Shown here: positions 13,026-21,333 of the stretch, in pieces
Layout of the letters: each line of letters opens with the position of its first letter
Position numbering within the stretch: position 1 is the stretch's first letter
Assembly: GCA_947494085.1 (NCBI GenBank)
Contig: CANLTP010000004.1
Span: 1-26,370 of the forward strand
Length of the DNA stretch: 26,370 nt
Source of the DNA: Actinomycetota bacterium
Lineage (GTDB): Bacteria > Actinomycetota > Actinomycetes > Nanopelagicales > Nanopelagicaceae
Reading direction: 5' to 3'
The notes under the pieces: generated by a model
Database searches by the model: none
What the model saw: only the letters and a program-made list of their open reading frames with translations
Told to the model about the DNA's origin: nothing
Position numbers and translations under genes: made by a program

Positions 13026-13198
13026 TTTGCTCGAGCGCAGATGCTCTGTTCTGAGATTCATCGAGGATCAGAGCATCGCCTTCAAATCCTTCACGGCAAA
13101 TGTGTATGAATTATGAATTAGTTGTAAAAGTAATCTTTAAAAAATTATTGGAACGTGAGATGATTTACGCACGAAGTTAAGTAGCGACTACGCACAGA

Positions 13199-13274
13199 TG
13201 GTGCCCCCGGTCGGACTCGAACCGACACTGGAAGGATTTTAAGTCCTCTGTCTCTGCCATTGGACTACGGGGGC
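13199..13274 (-). tRNA. tRNA-Leu, anticodon UAA, short variable arm
   Basis: The minus strand folds as a tRNA. The acceptor stem GCCCCCG/CGGGGGC is 7 bp. A D arm with three pairs (GTC/GAC) and the loop CAATGGCAGA follows, then anticodon stem GAGGA/TCCTT around loop CTTAAAA, giving anticodon TAA. Next come a 5-nt variable region (CCAGT), T arm GTCGG-TTCGAGT-CCGAC, discriminator A, and an encoded CCA (13201-13199). The 3-bp D stem with A at 22 is of the leucine type, but leucine tRNAs normally have a long variable arm, absent here. The gene starts 14 nt after the ppx/gppA stop and is probably processed from that operon's transcript. A tRNA-Leu follows ppx in M. tuberculosis too, as I recall. 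Confidence 0.93.
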
Positions 13275-13288
13275 CAATTAGGAAAGCG

Positions 13289-14200
13289 TCAGTCTAGTGC
13301 CCAAGCCATTCCATCCAAAATATCGGATTCTGATGCAACAAATTCAGTTGCTCCTGTTGCCACCATTACTCGGGATAAAACAAGTGAACCTGCTGCGATT
13401 ACTTCAATGCGGCCCGGATGCATATAGCCGAGTGCTGCGATTTCTTCGCGTGACATAAGTGAGAACATTTGTGCGATTTCAATAACTTTTGCTGCAGGAA
13501 TTCTAGATAAATGAATTGCATGACGATCGTATTCGTTAAGGCCTAGTGCTGCTGCAGCGACTGTTGTTGCGGTGCCGGCTACTGCAATTAAAGTTTTGGC
13601 TTCTTTGATTGGAACGATGTAAGCAGCATCTGCAATTGCTTCATCGATATCTTGAATTGCTTTCTGGATTGCAAGTGGATCCTGTGGCGCTTTGTTTAGA
13701 TGGCGCTCGGACATCCGAACACAGCCAATGTTTACTGACTTGGCATATTCAACTTCTGTTGTGCCAAGAACGAATTCAGTTGATCCACCACCGATATCAA
13801 CAACAAGGTATGGCGATTCGGTATGGACTAAACCTTTTGTGGCGCCGATAAATGAGAGCGCTGCTTCTTCGGTGCCAGGAATAACTTCTGGTTCGATTCC
13901 AAGAATTTCGCGCACCCCATCAATAAATAAATCTCTGTTGCTGGCATCTCTCGTTGCTGATGTGGCACAGAAGCGAATCTTTTCAACGCCTTTGGTTGCA
14001 ATGATTTCGGCATATTTTCTGGTTGCAGCAAGGGTGCGTTCAATTGCTTCGGGATCAAATTTTCCGGTTGCATCTACACCTTGACCAAGGCGAACGATTT
14101 CCATTTCGCGAGTAATCTCTTGGAAATTATCACCATTGATATCAGCGATTAAAAGGCGGATGGAATTAGTTCCACAATCAATTGCGGCTACGCGACTCAT
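13289..14200 (-). CDS. Ppx/GppA phosphatase family (exopolyphosphatase 2 type)
   Basis: A 303-aa member of the ASKHA-fold Ppx/GppA family, which hydrolyses polyphosphate and/or pppGpp. Phosphate-binding motifs are VAAIDCGTNSIRLLIADI (residues 4-21) and VVDIGGGSTEFVLG (about 133-146), with the catalytic Glu region PGTEEAALSFIGA (about 108-120) and AVAGTATTVAAAALGL later. It has only the two core domains and no HD domain, like the short actinobacterial Ppx2 (Rv1026). Its ATG overlaps the DUF501 stop (ATGA). It is the last protein gene of the eno operon, before tRNA-Leu. The split between polyphosphate and (p)ppGpp activity cannot be read from the sequence. Confidence 0.92.
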   Translation of the reverse strand: MSRVAAIDCGTNSIRLLIADINGDNFQEITREMEIVRLGQGVDATGKFDPEAIERTLAATRKYAEIIATKGVEKIRFCATSATRDASNRDLFIDGVREILGIEPEVIPGTEEAALSFIGATKGLVHTESPYLVVDIGGGSTEFVLGTTEVEYAKSVNIGCVRMSERHLNKAPQDPLAIQKAIQDIDEAIADAAYIVPIKEAKTLIAVAGTATTVAAAALGLNEYDRHAIHLSRIPAAKVIEIAQMFSLMSREEIAALGYMHPGRIEVIAAGSLVLSRVMVATGATEFVASESDILDGMAWALD

Positions 14201-14709
14201 TTAGTTTCCTCATTACTTGCAACACATGGATCACTTAGCCACCATTTTGGTAGCGCAGCTAAAGCTTCATCGCCTAGCGGATTTACTCCGGGCCCAGCGC
14301 TGAGTGAATGAGCCACGAGTGAGTGTAAACATTTAACGCGATCTGGCATACCACCTGCTGTGATTCCCTTAACTTCTGGGACATCCATTCCTAATTCATT
14401 TCGTGCGGCTTCATATTGCTTGTGGGCACTTTGATATGCATCTGCTAATTCTTTATCTGTGCCAAGGCGTTCCTGCATTTCAGCCATCATGCCAGTTGTT
14501 TCTAGAGTTGAAATCGCACCAGTAAGCCGTGGACAAGTTGCGTAATAAAAAGTTGGGAATGGTGTGCCATCAGAAAGTCTTGGTGGTGTTGCAACAACAG
14601 CTGGTTTTCCGCAAGGACAGCGAGCAGAGATTGCGTGCACATCTCTTGGTGTGCGACCTAATTGAACTTGAATTACGTCTAAATCTTCTTGCGTTGGCTT
14701 CTCACTCAT
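14197..14709 (-). CDS. DUF501 family protein
   Basis: A 170-aa cytoplasmic protein of a family found mainly in actinobacteria next to ftsB and ppx (Rv1025 in M. tuberculosis). It carries the conserved CPCGKPAVVATPPRLSDGTP, then PFPTFYYATCPRLTGAISTLE, with Cys and Pro patterns suggesting a small metal- or ligand-binding fold. No biochemical role is known to me. It overlaps both neighbours by ATGA (ftsB-like upstream, ppx downstream), so the three proteins are translated together. Confidence 0.88.
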   Translation of the reverse strand: MSEKPTQEDLDVIQVQLGRTPRDVHAISARCPCGKPAVVATPPRLSDGTPFPTFYYATCPRLTGAISTLETTGMMAEMQERLGTDKELADAYQSAHKQYEAARNELGMDVPEVKGITAGGMPDRVKCLHSLVAHSLSAGPGVNPLGDEALAALPKWWLSDPCVASNEETK

Positions 14710-15101
14710 TTATTAACATTCGTAGTTGTGATTGATGCAATTAATCGACCATACCAAGGAAGACCATTTGGAATTAGTATTGAAATTGGCGCTGCTGGGC
14801 CATCTGCTTCCTCATCACTTTTAGGAGCATCAAGAACAATATATTGACGTTCGCCAGGAAAGACGAAGTGCAATCTTTGGCGGGCTTGGGTTGCGACATA
14901 TTCTGGATCGTTCCATTTAGCTAATTCTTGACGAGCTTTTTCTAACTCGTTGTTACTGTCATTTACCTGGGCGCGCAGTGCGTTGATTTGTGCGCGTTGT
15001 GCGAAGTAATGCTGAAGCGGTGGCGCAAGGGTGATGGCAAAAATAAATGCAACAGTTACGACCGCTAACCAGCGAGCAGAAGTGCTATTTTTTTTAGCCA
15101 T
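14706..15101 (-). CDS. FtsB/DivIC-like septum formation initiator
   Basis: 131 aa with one membrane helix (about residues 10-27), then a coiled coil (about 32-62: RAQINALRAQVNDSNNELEKARQ, read in two parts) and the conserved WNDPEYVATQARQRLHFVFPGE. The W-x-D-P-x-Y-x-x-x-Q-A-R-x-R-L motif is diagnostic of actinobacterial FtsB/DivIC. The protein joins FtsL and FtsQ in the divisome and is required for septum assembly. The ATG lies 11 bp after the eno stop. Confidence 0.92.
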   Translation of the reverse strand: MAKKNSTSARWLAVVTVAFIFAITLAPPLQHYFAQRAQINALRAQVNDSNNELEKARQELAKWNDPEYVATQARQRLHFVFPGERQYIVLDAPKSDEEADGPAAPISILIPNGLPWYGRLIASITTTNVNK

Positions 15102-15112
15102 TTAAAAATTGA

Positions 15113-16399
<1,287 letters not shown>

Positions 16400-16409
16400 C
16401 TATTGTTTT

Positions 16410-16433
16410 GCTAATTCTGTTGTGCTAATTCTA
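16410..16433 (-). promoter_or_regulatory. Candidate eno promoter with a 9-bp direct repeat
   Basis: On the minus strand TAGAAT (16433-16428) could be a -10, placing the transcript start about 30 nt before the eno ATG, with a Shine-Dalgarno leader. The 9-mer AGAATTAGC occurs twice with a 14-bp period (16432-16424 and 16418-16410), so a repeat-binding regulator is conceivable. I see no good -35. Confidence 0.35.
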
Positions 16434-16448
16434 ACTTGTTATGACTTG

Positions 16449-17102
16449 CTATTTTGCTTCGTATTTCTTAATACGCTCGATGTAGCCCTTGATTGCCGAG
16501 CGCAGGGCAGATTCGGGATCGATATCTAGCGCAAGTGCCTGGTCAAGAATGCCGAGCAGCGCCTCTCCTAATTCTTTCTCAGTAGTGCCAGGTGCCAATT
16601 TCAGTGGATGTTCGATTGCGATTTTGTGGCCATATTTCTGGGCCCGATAAATCAATTTAGTTGCGAGTGCCAACGCTGGCTGTCCAAGTGGAACACCTTC
16701 GGTTGCTGAAGTTCTCCCCTTTTCTGCTGCTTTTTGGGCTTCCCAATTCTCTAAAACTTCTGCACTGCCAGAAACTTTTGTATCGGCGAAAACATGTGGA
16801 TGTCTGCGCACTAATTTTTCAGCGACTGTTTTCGCAACATCTTCAACGCTAAATGGATCTGTTGGATGTTCTTCGGCCATTCGGGCATGGAAGAAAACTT
16901 GAAGTAATACATCACCAAGTTCTTCCCGCATTGCAGCGCGATCATTCTCTTCAACCGCTTCAATAAATTCGTAGGACTCTTCCAGCAGATATTTCAGAAG
17001 TGATTCATGGCTCTGCTCAGCATCCCAAGGGCAGCCCCCTGGAGATCTGAGTTGATTCATTACTTCACGTAACGCTTCGAGCTGTGAAGTTGAATCTGGC
17101 AT
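16449..17102 (-). CDS. mazG: Nucleoside triphosphate pyrophosphohydrolase MazG
   Basis: A 217-aa all-alpha NTP-PPase that removes non-canonical or excess NTPs. The N-terminal MazG domain contains GGCPWDAEQSHESLL and the Mg-binding E-E-x-x-E plus E-x-x-D pattern in LLEESYEFIEAV and EELGDVLLQVFFHARM. The actinobacterial enzyme has one active MazG domain with a shorter C-terminal part, as here. It lies 5 bp after the SurA-like lipoprotein gene, in the conserved mfd-lipoprotein-mazG-eno order. Confidence 0.93.
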   Translation of the reverse strand: MPDSTSQLEALREVMNQLRSPGGCPWDAEQSHESLLKYLLEESYEFIEAVEENDRAAMREELGDVLLQVFFHARMAEEHPTDPFSVEDVAKTVAEKLVRRHPHVFADTKVSGSAEVLENWEAQKAAEKGRTSATEGVPLGQPALALATKLIYRAQKYGHKIAIEHPLKLAPGTTEKELGEALLGILDQALALDIDPESALRSAIKGYIERIKKYEAK

Positions 17103-17107
17103 TGCGA

Positions 17108-17707
17108 TTACTTCTTAACTGTTGCGTTATCTGCGATTGGCCCGACATTGCCGCTTTCATAATCCCAAACACCGTAGCGAGGATTAATTTCGACTTTCTG
17201 TTCCTTGGCCATTCCAATAATCAGTTTCTGGATTCCGCTGCCATCGGTGCTTGTGTCGCCATTTGCTATGAGAGCTTCTCCTAATTTTTCAGCGAGAATT
17301 ACAGTGCGGATGTAACGTTCAAAATCTCTTGGCGCAATCTGGGCTCCAACAAGTGAGAATGCCAGGCGGTCTTCGCCACCAATTTGCGAAATAATATCGG
17401 CACGACGTGTTGCTATATCAGCGCCAGTTACCTTAACTTTAATTCGTTCTGCAATTTCATCAAATAAAACTGAGATGATGTGGAATCGAACTGCATTTAT
17501 ATTTAGCTCTTCACCAGTAGCCAGAGTCAGTCCTGTTGTCTCAACTTTATCGCGCTCTTTAATTACTTCACTTACTGTTCCTTGCACGGTTGAAAGTGGA
17601 ATCTCGGTCTTGCCAACAGTTGCTGCTGAATTTGAACTTGAACATCCGGTTACAAATAGAAGTAATCCGGCACCAAGCACTGCAACAATCTTCTTAACGT
17701 TCTTCAC
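17108..17707 (-). CDS. SurA N-terminal-like lipoprotein
   Basis: About 199 aa from GTG 17707. The lipobox is LLLFVTGC, so the mature protein begins at Cys and is anchored to the membrane. Helical segments similar to the N-terminal chaperone domain of SurA/PrsA follow, ending in the motif NPRYGVWD, which is typical of the actinobacterial lipoprotein encoded between mfd and mazG (LpqU/SurA-like position). There is no PPIase domain. A longer reading starts at TTG 17722, but GTG 17707 follows GGGGA with good spacing and gives a standard signal peptide (MKNVKKIVAVLGAG). It follows mfd by 21 bp. Probably assists folding of exported proteins, by inference. Confidence 0.82.
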   Translation of the reverse strand: MKNVKKIVAVLGAGLLLFVTGCSSSNSAATVGKTEIPLSTVQGTVSEVIKERDKVETTGLTLATGEELNINAVRFHIISVLFDEIAERIKVKVTGADIATRRADIISQIGGEDRLAFSLVGAQIAPRDFERYIRTVILAEKLGEALIANGDTSTDGSGIQKLIIGMAKEQKVEINPRYGVWDYESGNVGPIADNATVKK

Positions 17708-17728
17708 GAAATCCCCGTTCAAGTGTTT

Positions 17729-20700
17729 TTAATTAAGCTTCTTAACTGGCGCAACGATTGAAGTTAGAACTTCGATCGTCCAAGGCAGAGCTGAAGTATC
17801 CCCTATCTCCCCGCCAGCTATCCAATTTGGGGTGCTCGCTCGCGCAACTAATACGCTTGAAGTGGCCACTTTCACGATTGAGCCAGGATAAATCCGGTTC
17901 AATCTCATGACTGCCGAATCTGGGAGAGTAAGTGGGGCTAATCGCAAGAACTTACCTTGCAGAACAACTTCGGTTAAACCAAAACTTTTGGCCATGGTTC
18001 GTAGATGTGCAACTGCCATCAAGTTCTCGGCATCTTCTGGCAATGGTCCAAAGCGATCAACAAGTTCAGCTCTAATTCCATCGAGGTCTCCAGTATTTTG
18101 AGCATCGGCCATTCTGCGATAAATATCAAGACGCAATCTTTCAGAAGCTAAGTATTCAACTGGAATGTGCGCAGTTACTGGAAGTTCAACCTTGCACTCT
18201 TTAAATTTACTTTCATCTTCACTCGTTGGAACAAAGCCAGTTTTATACTCTTCAACAGCTTCTCCAACCATCCGCATATACAAGTCGAACCCAACTTCTG
18301 CAATGTGTCCGGATTGTTCGCCGCCTAATAAATTACCAGCGCCGCGAATCTCTAAATCTTTAAGTGCTACTTGCATTCCAGAACCAAGGTCGGTATTTGT
18401 TGCAATTGTTGTGAGTCGATCATGCGCAACTTCAGTAAGTGGTTTATCAGCTGAATAGAGGAAGTAGGCATAGGCACGTTCTCTAGAGCGTCCAACTCGT
18501 CCTCGAAGTTGGTGCAACTGTGAAAGACCAAAAGTATCTGCACGATCAACGATCAAGGTATTTGCATTTGGAATATCGATTCCACTTTCAATAATTGTTG
18601 TGCAGACCAAGATGTCGAAATCACGTTCCCAGAATCCAAGAATTGCATCTTCAAGTTCGCGCTCACCCATCTGGCCATGAGCAACACGGATACGAGCTTC
18701 CGGAACTAATTTTCTAAGGCGTTCAACAACGCCATCAATACTGTCGACCCGATTGTGAATATAAAATATTTGGCCATCGCGTAACAATTCACGGTGAATA
18801 GCGGCAGTAACTTGCTTGTCATCGTAGGGTCCAACATAAGTAAGAGCCGGGTGTCGCTCCTCTGGTGGTGTGGTTATGTTCGACATTTCGCGAATCCCAG
18901 TAATCGCCATTTCTAGAGTTCTTGGAATCGGGGTAGCAGACATAGAGAGCACATCAACATTGGTGCGGGTCTTCTTCAACTCTTCTTTATGTTCAACACC
19001 AAAACGTTGCTCTTCATCAACAATTACTAGCCCTAAATCTCGAAACTCAACATCTTTCGAAAGCAAGCGATGCGTTCCAATGACAACATCAATTGATCCA
19101 GATTTAATTCCTTCAAGTATTTCTCTTCCCTCTTTTGGGGTATTGAATCGCGATAGTCCAGCAACCTTTACCGGAAATCCGGTGTATCGATTATTGAATG
19201 TTGTTAAATGCTGTTGAACCAGAAGAGTTGTTGGGACCAATACTGCAACTTGTTTGCCATCTTGCACCGCTTTAAATGCTGCGCGAATTGCAATTTCAGT
19301 TTTACCGTAACCAACATCTCCGCAAACAATGCGATCCATCGGATGTGATTTCTCCATGTCAGCCTTAACTTCTTCAATTGTTGCAAGCTGATCTGTTGTT
19401 TCAACATAAGAGAAAGCAGATTCGAGTTCACCTTGCCAAGCAGTGTCTGGTGAGAATGCATATCCCGGCGCACTCATCCGGGCGGCATAGAGTTGAATTA
19501 ATTCAGCTGCAATTTGCTTAACTGCCTTGCGGGCACGACGCTTTGTATTCTGCCAATCCGAACCACCAATGCGATTTACTGATGGTGCTTCCCCGCCTAC
19601 ATATCTAGTTATTTGCTCCAAGGTATCGGTAGGAACAAATAACCTATCTGCAGGTTGGCCGCGCTTAGATGCTGCATATTCAATTACTAAATACTCTCGA
19701 GATACGCCAGCAACGGTGCGATTTACTAATTCTAAATACTTTCCAACTCCGTGTTGCTCGTGCACAACATAATCCCCTGGACGCAATTCAATCGGATCAA
19801 TTGCCTTCTTCCGCCTGGACGGCATTCGAGCTTGATCTTTACTTGATGTGCGCTGCCCAGAAATATCTTTCTCAGTTATCAGTGCAAACTTAAGACTGTG
19901 ATTGATAAACCCATGTTCAATCGAACTTGTAACCACTTGAACTGCTTCTAATTCTGACTCCCGGAAGAGGGCTTGATAGCGCTCAAGAATTCCAGCCCCA
20001 CTTGCGCTGAAAATTATTTGATATCCAGCTGCCAACCACTTTGTAATGTCTGCAATAGCACTCTCTAATTTCCCACCATAGATTGGAATCGCTAGATACT
20101 GCGCAAATGCACCAGCATCAGCTAAATCATCCGGATTTTGGGTATATGGATTTAGTGACCATAAACTTAAGTTAGCGTCGCTAATTTTCTCCAGCACTTC
20201 ATCAAATGTGGAATATCCACCGCTGGTAATTGCGCCAGTTAAATCAATCGGTGCGCCAGTTCCAAATGCTGCGTTAGACCAAGAAGCTTCAAGAAATTCT
20301 TGATTGGTAGCAACTAAATCTGCAGCTCGTGATTTGATTCGAGGTTGATCAATTACAACTACCTGGAAATTCTTAGGTAAGAATTCAATTAGATTTTTAA
20401 AACTAGGCTTTAGTAGCGCAGCGATAGATTCCATACCTTCGACACAGATACCTTCACTGATCTTGCCTGCCATCTCGGTAAGTTGTGGAAATTCTGCTGA
20501 AAGATAACGCGCTTTTTCTTTCACATCTTCAGAGATGAGGAGTTCTCGCCCGGGATAGATAATGACTTCACTCTTGATGACTGCATATGTCCGTTGATCT
20601 GAAACTTGAAAATACTGAATATCCTCTATTGCATCGCCGAAGAAATCTAAGCGGATTGGATGTTCATGATCTGATGGGAACAAATCAAGAATTCCGCCAC

Positions 20701-21190
20701 GAACTGCAAAGTCTCCGCGCTTTTCTACGAGATCGGTTCGAGTAAATCCAAAGTAAGAAAGCCTCTCATTTAGCTTTGCCATAGAGGTTTCTTTATTGAG
20801 AGATAGTGAAATAAGTTCTTCATCCAGAATGTCACTAACTATCGGCTGCAAGGCGCCACGAATTGAAGTGATAATGACTTTTGGTGGTTTAGAAGAATTA
20901 ATTTGGTGTAAACCTTTTATCCGCGTTGTTACGGTGTCGCTCTTTGGGCTCAATCGCTCGTGTGGAAGAGTTTCCCAAGCTGGAAAATCAATTACGTAGT
21001 CACCAATTAGCGAACGAATTTCATCGCTAAGTTCATCAGCAATTCGAGTTGATGGTGCGATTACTAGTAACGGTGCATTTGTGCTCAAGTTTGCAAGCAC
21101 ATAAGAACGTAGCGAATTTATGCAGACAAGTTCGCCACCTGTAAGAGGTGTTGTAATTGGCAGATCTGGAAAAGCGGATAGAAGTGTCAT
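17729..21190 (-). CDS. mfd: Transcription-repair coupling factor Mfd
   Basis: A 1,153-aa SF2 translocase that removes RNA polymerase stalled at DNA damage and recruits UvrA. In order: UvrB-like N-terminal module (about 1-330), RNA polymerase-interacting CarD-like domain starting ELRPGDYVVHEQHGVGKYLE (about 468-490), helicase motif I GDVGYGKTEIA (about 624), DEEQRFG (about 725), SATPIPRTLEM, the TRG-type GRVGRSRERAYAYFLY, and the C-terminal TRCF domain (PVTAHIPVEYLASERLRLDI). The frame extends upstream to a TTG at 21214, but the perfect AGGAGG with 7-nt spacing before ATG 21190 fixes the start at MTLLSAFPDLP. First gene of the long minus-strand operon. Confidence 0.97.
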   Translation of the reverse strand: MTLLSAFPDLPITTPLTGGELVCINSLRSYVLANLSTNAPLLVIAPSTRIADELSDEIRSLIGDYVIDFPAWETLPHERLSPKSDTVTTRIKGLHQINSSKPPKVIITSIRGALQPIVSDILDEELISLSLNKETSMAKLNERLSYFGFTRTDLVEKRGDFAVRGGILDLFPSDHEHPIRLDFFGDAIEDIQYFQVSDQRTYAVIKSEVIIYPGRELLISEDVKEKARYLSAEFPQLTEMAGKISEGICVEGMESIAALLKPSFKNLIEFLPKNFQVVVIDQPRIKSRAADLVATNQEFLEASWSNAAFGTGAPIDLTGAITSGGYSTFDEVLEKISDANLSLWSLNPYTQNPDDLADAGAFAQYLAIPIYGGKLESAIADITKWLAAGYQIIFSASGAGILERYQALFRESELEAVQVVTSSIEHGFINHSLKFALITEKDISGQRTSSKDQARMPSRRKKAIDPIELRPGDYVVHEQHGVGKYLELVNRTVAGVSREYLVIEYAASKRGQPADRLFVPTDTLEQITRYVGGEAPSVNRIGGSDWQNTKRRARKAVKQIAAELIQLYAARMSAPGYAFSPDTAWQGELESAFSYVETTDQLATIEEVKADMEKSHPMDRIVCGDVGYGKTEIAIRAAFKAVQDGKQVAVLVPTTLLVQQHLTTFNNRYTGFPVKVAGLSRFNTPKEGREILEGIKSGSIDVVIGTHRLLSKDVEFRDLGLVIVDEEQRFGVEHKEELKKTRTNVDVLSMSATPIPRTLEMAITGIREMSNITTPPEERHPALTYVGPYDDKQVTAAIHRELLRDGQIFYIHNRVDSIDGVVERLRKLVPEARIRVAHGQMGERELEDAILGFWERDFDILVCTTIIESGIDIPNANTLIVDRADTFGLSQLHQLRGRVGRSRERAYAYFLYSADKPLTEVAHDRLTTIATNTDLGSGMQVALKDLEIRGAGNLLGGEQSGHIAEVGFDLYMRMVGEAVEEYKTGFVPTSEDESKFKECKVELPVTAHIPVEYLASERLRLDIYRRMADAQNTGDLDGIRAELVDRFGPLPEDAENLMAVAHLRTMAKSFGLTEVVLQGKFLRLAPLTLPDSAVMRLNRIYPGSIVKVATSSVLVARASTPNWIAGGEIGDTSALPWTIEVLTSIVAPVKKLN

Positions 21191-21333
21191 TCCATCGCCT
21201 CCTATCTGTCCCAAAGTTGTGGGAACAACGCCAAAAGCCCCACATCCAATCTGGATGGGGGTGTTACAAGGGAAATTGTATTGAAAGAATTAATTCGTTT
21301 CGACCAGGTCGCAATACCTGTAATGATTAGCCA
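21191..21333. promoter_or_regulatory. Divergent control region between mfd and ppc
   Basis: This 143-bp region separates mfd (minus) from ppc (plus). It holds the mfd Shine-Dalgarno AGGAGG; a 9-bp inverted repeat with one bulge (CCCC-A-CATCC, 21238-21247, with GGATGGGGG, 21253-21261); a possible minus-strand -10 TACAAT (21280-21275), which would put the hairpin in the mfd leader; and a possible plus-strand -10 TGTAAT (9 nt before the ppc GTG). No -35 boxes are convincing. Confidence 0.45.

Larger units (their letters stand above)
12870..13198. other. 329-bp intergenic region between protease gene and tRNA-Leu
   Basis: I see no protein gene. From left to right it holds the protease promoter; a shared upstream box (12943-12959); direct repeat B (12966-13025); a 5-bp hairpin CGAGC-TTT-GCTCG (13021-13033); a 9-bp hairpin with a 20-nt loop (13040-13048 with 13069-13077, arms GATGCTCTG and CAGAGCATC); and a stretch resembling the 3' half of the tRNA anticodon arm (13079-13093). 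On the minus strand, a weak CGTG/CACG stem followed by a run of six T (13144-13139) could end the tRNA transcript, but it is poor as a terminator. Confidence 0.6.

Noticed and set aside
12990..13096. Intact second tRNA or selenocysteine tRNA (loop CTTCAAA)
   Set aside because: There is no acceptor stem, T arm or CCA, and the D-arm and anticodon-arm parts are separated by about 60 nt of other sequence. It can only be a relic or a mimic.
21238..21261. Inverted repeat between mfd and ppc considered as a terminator
   Set aside because: It lies between two divergent gene starts and is not followed by a T run on either strand; a leader or operator role is more likely.
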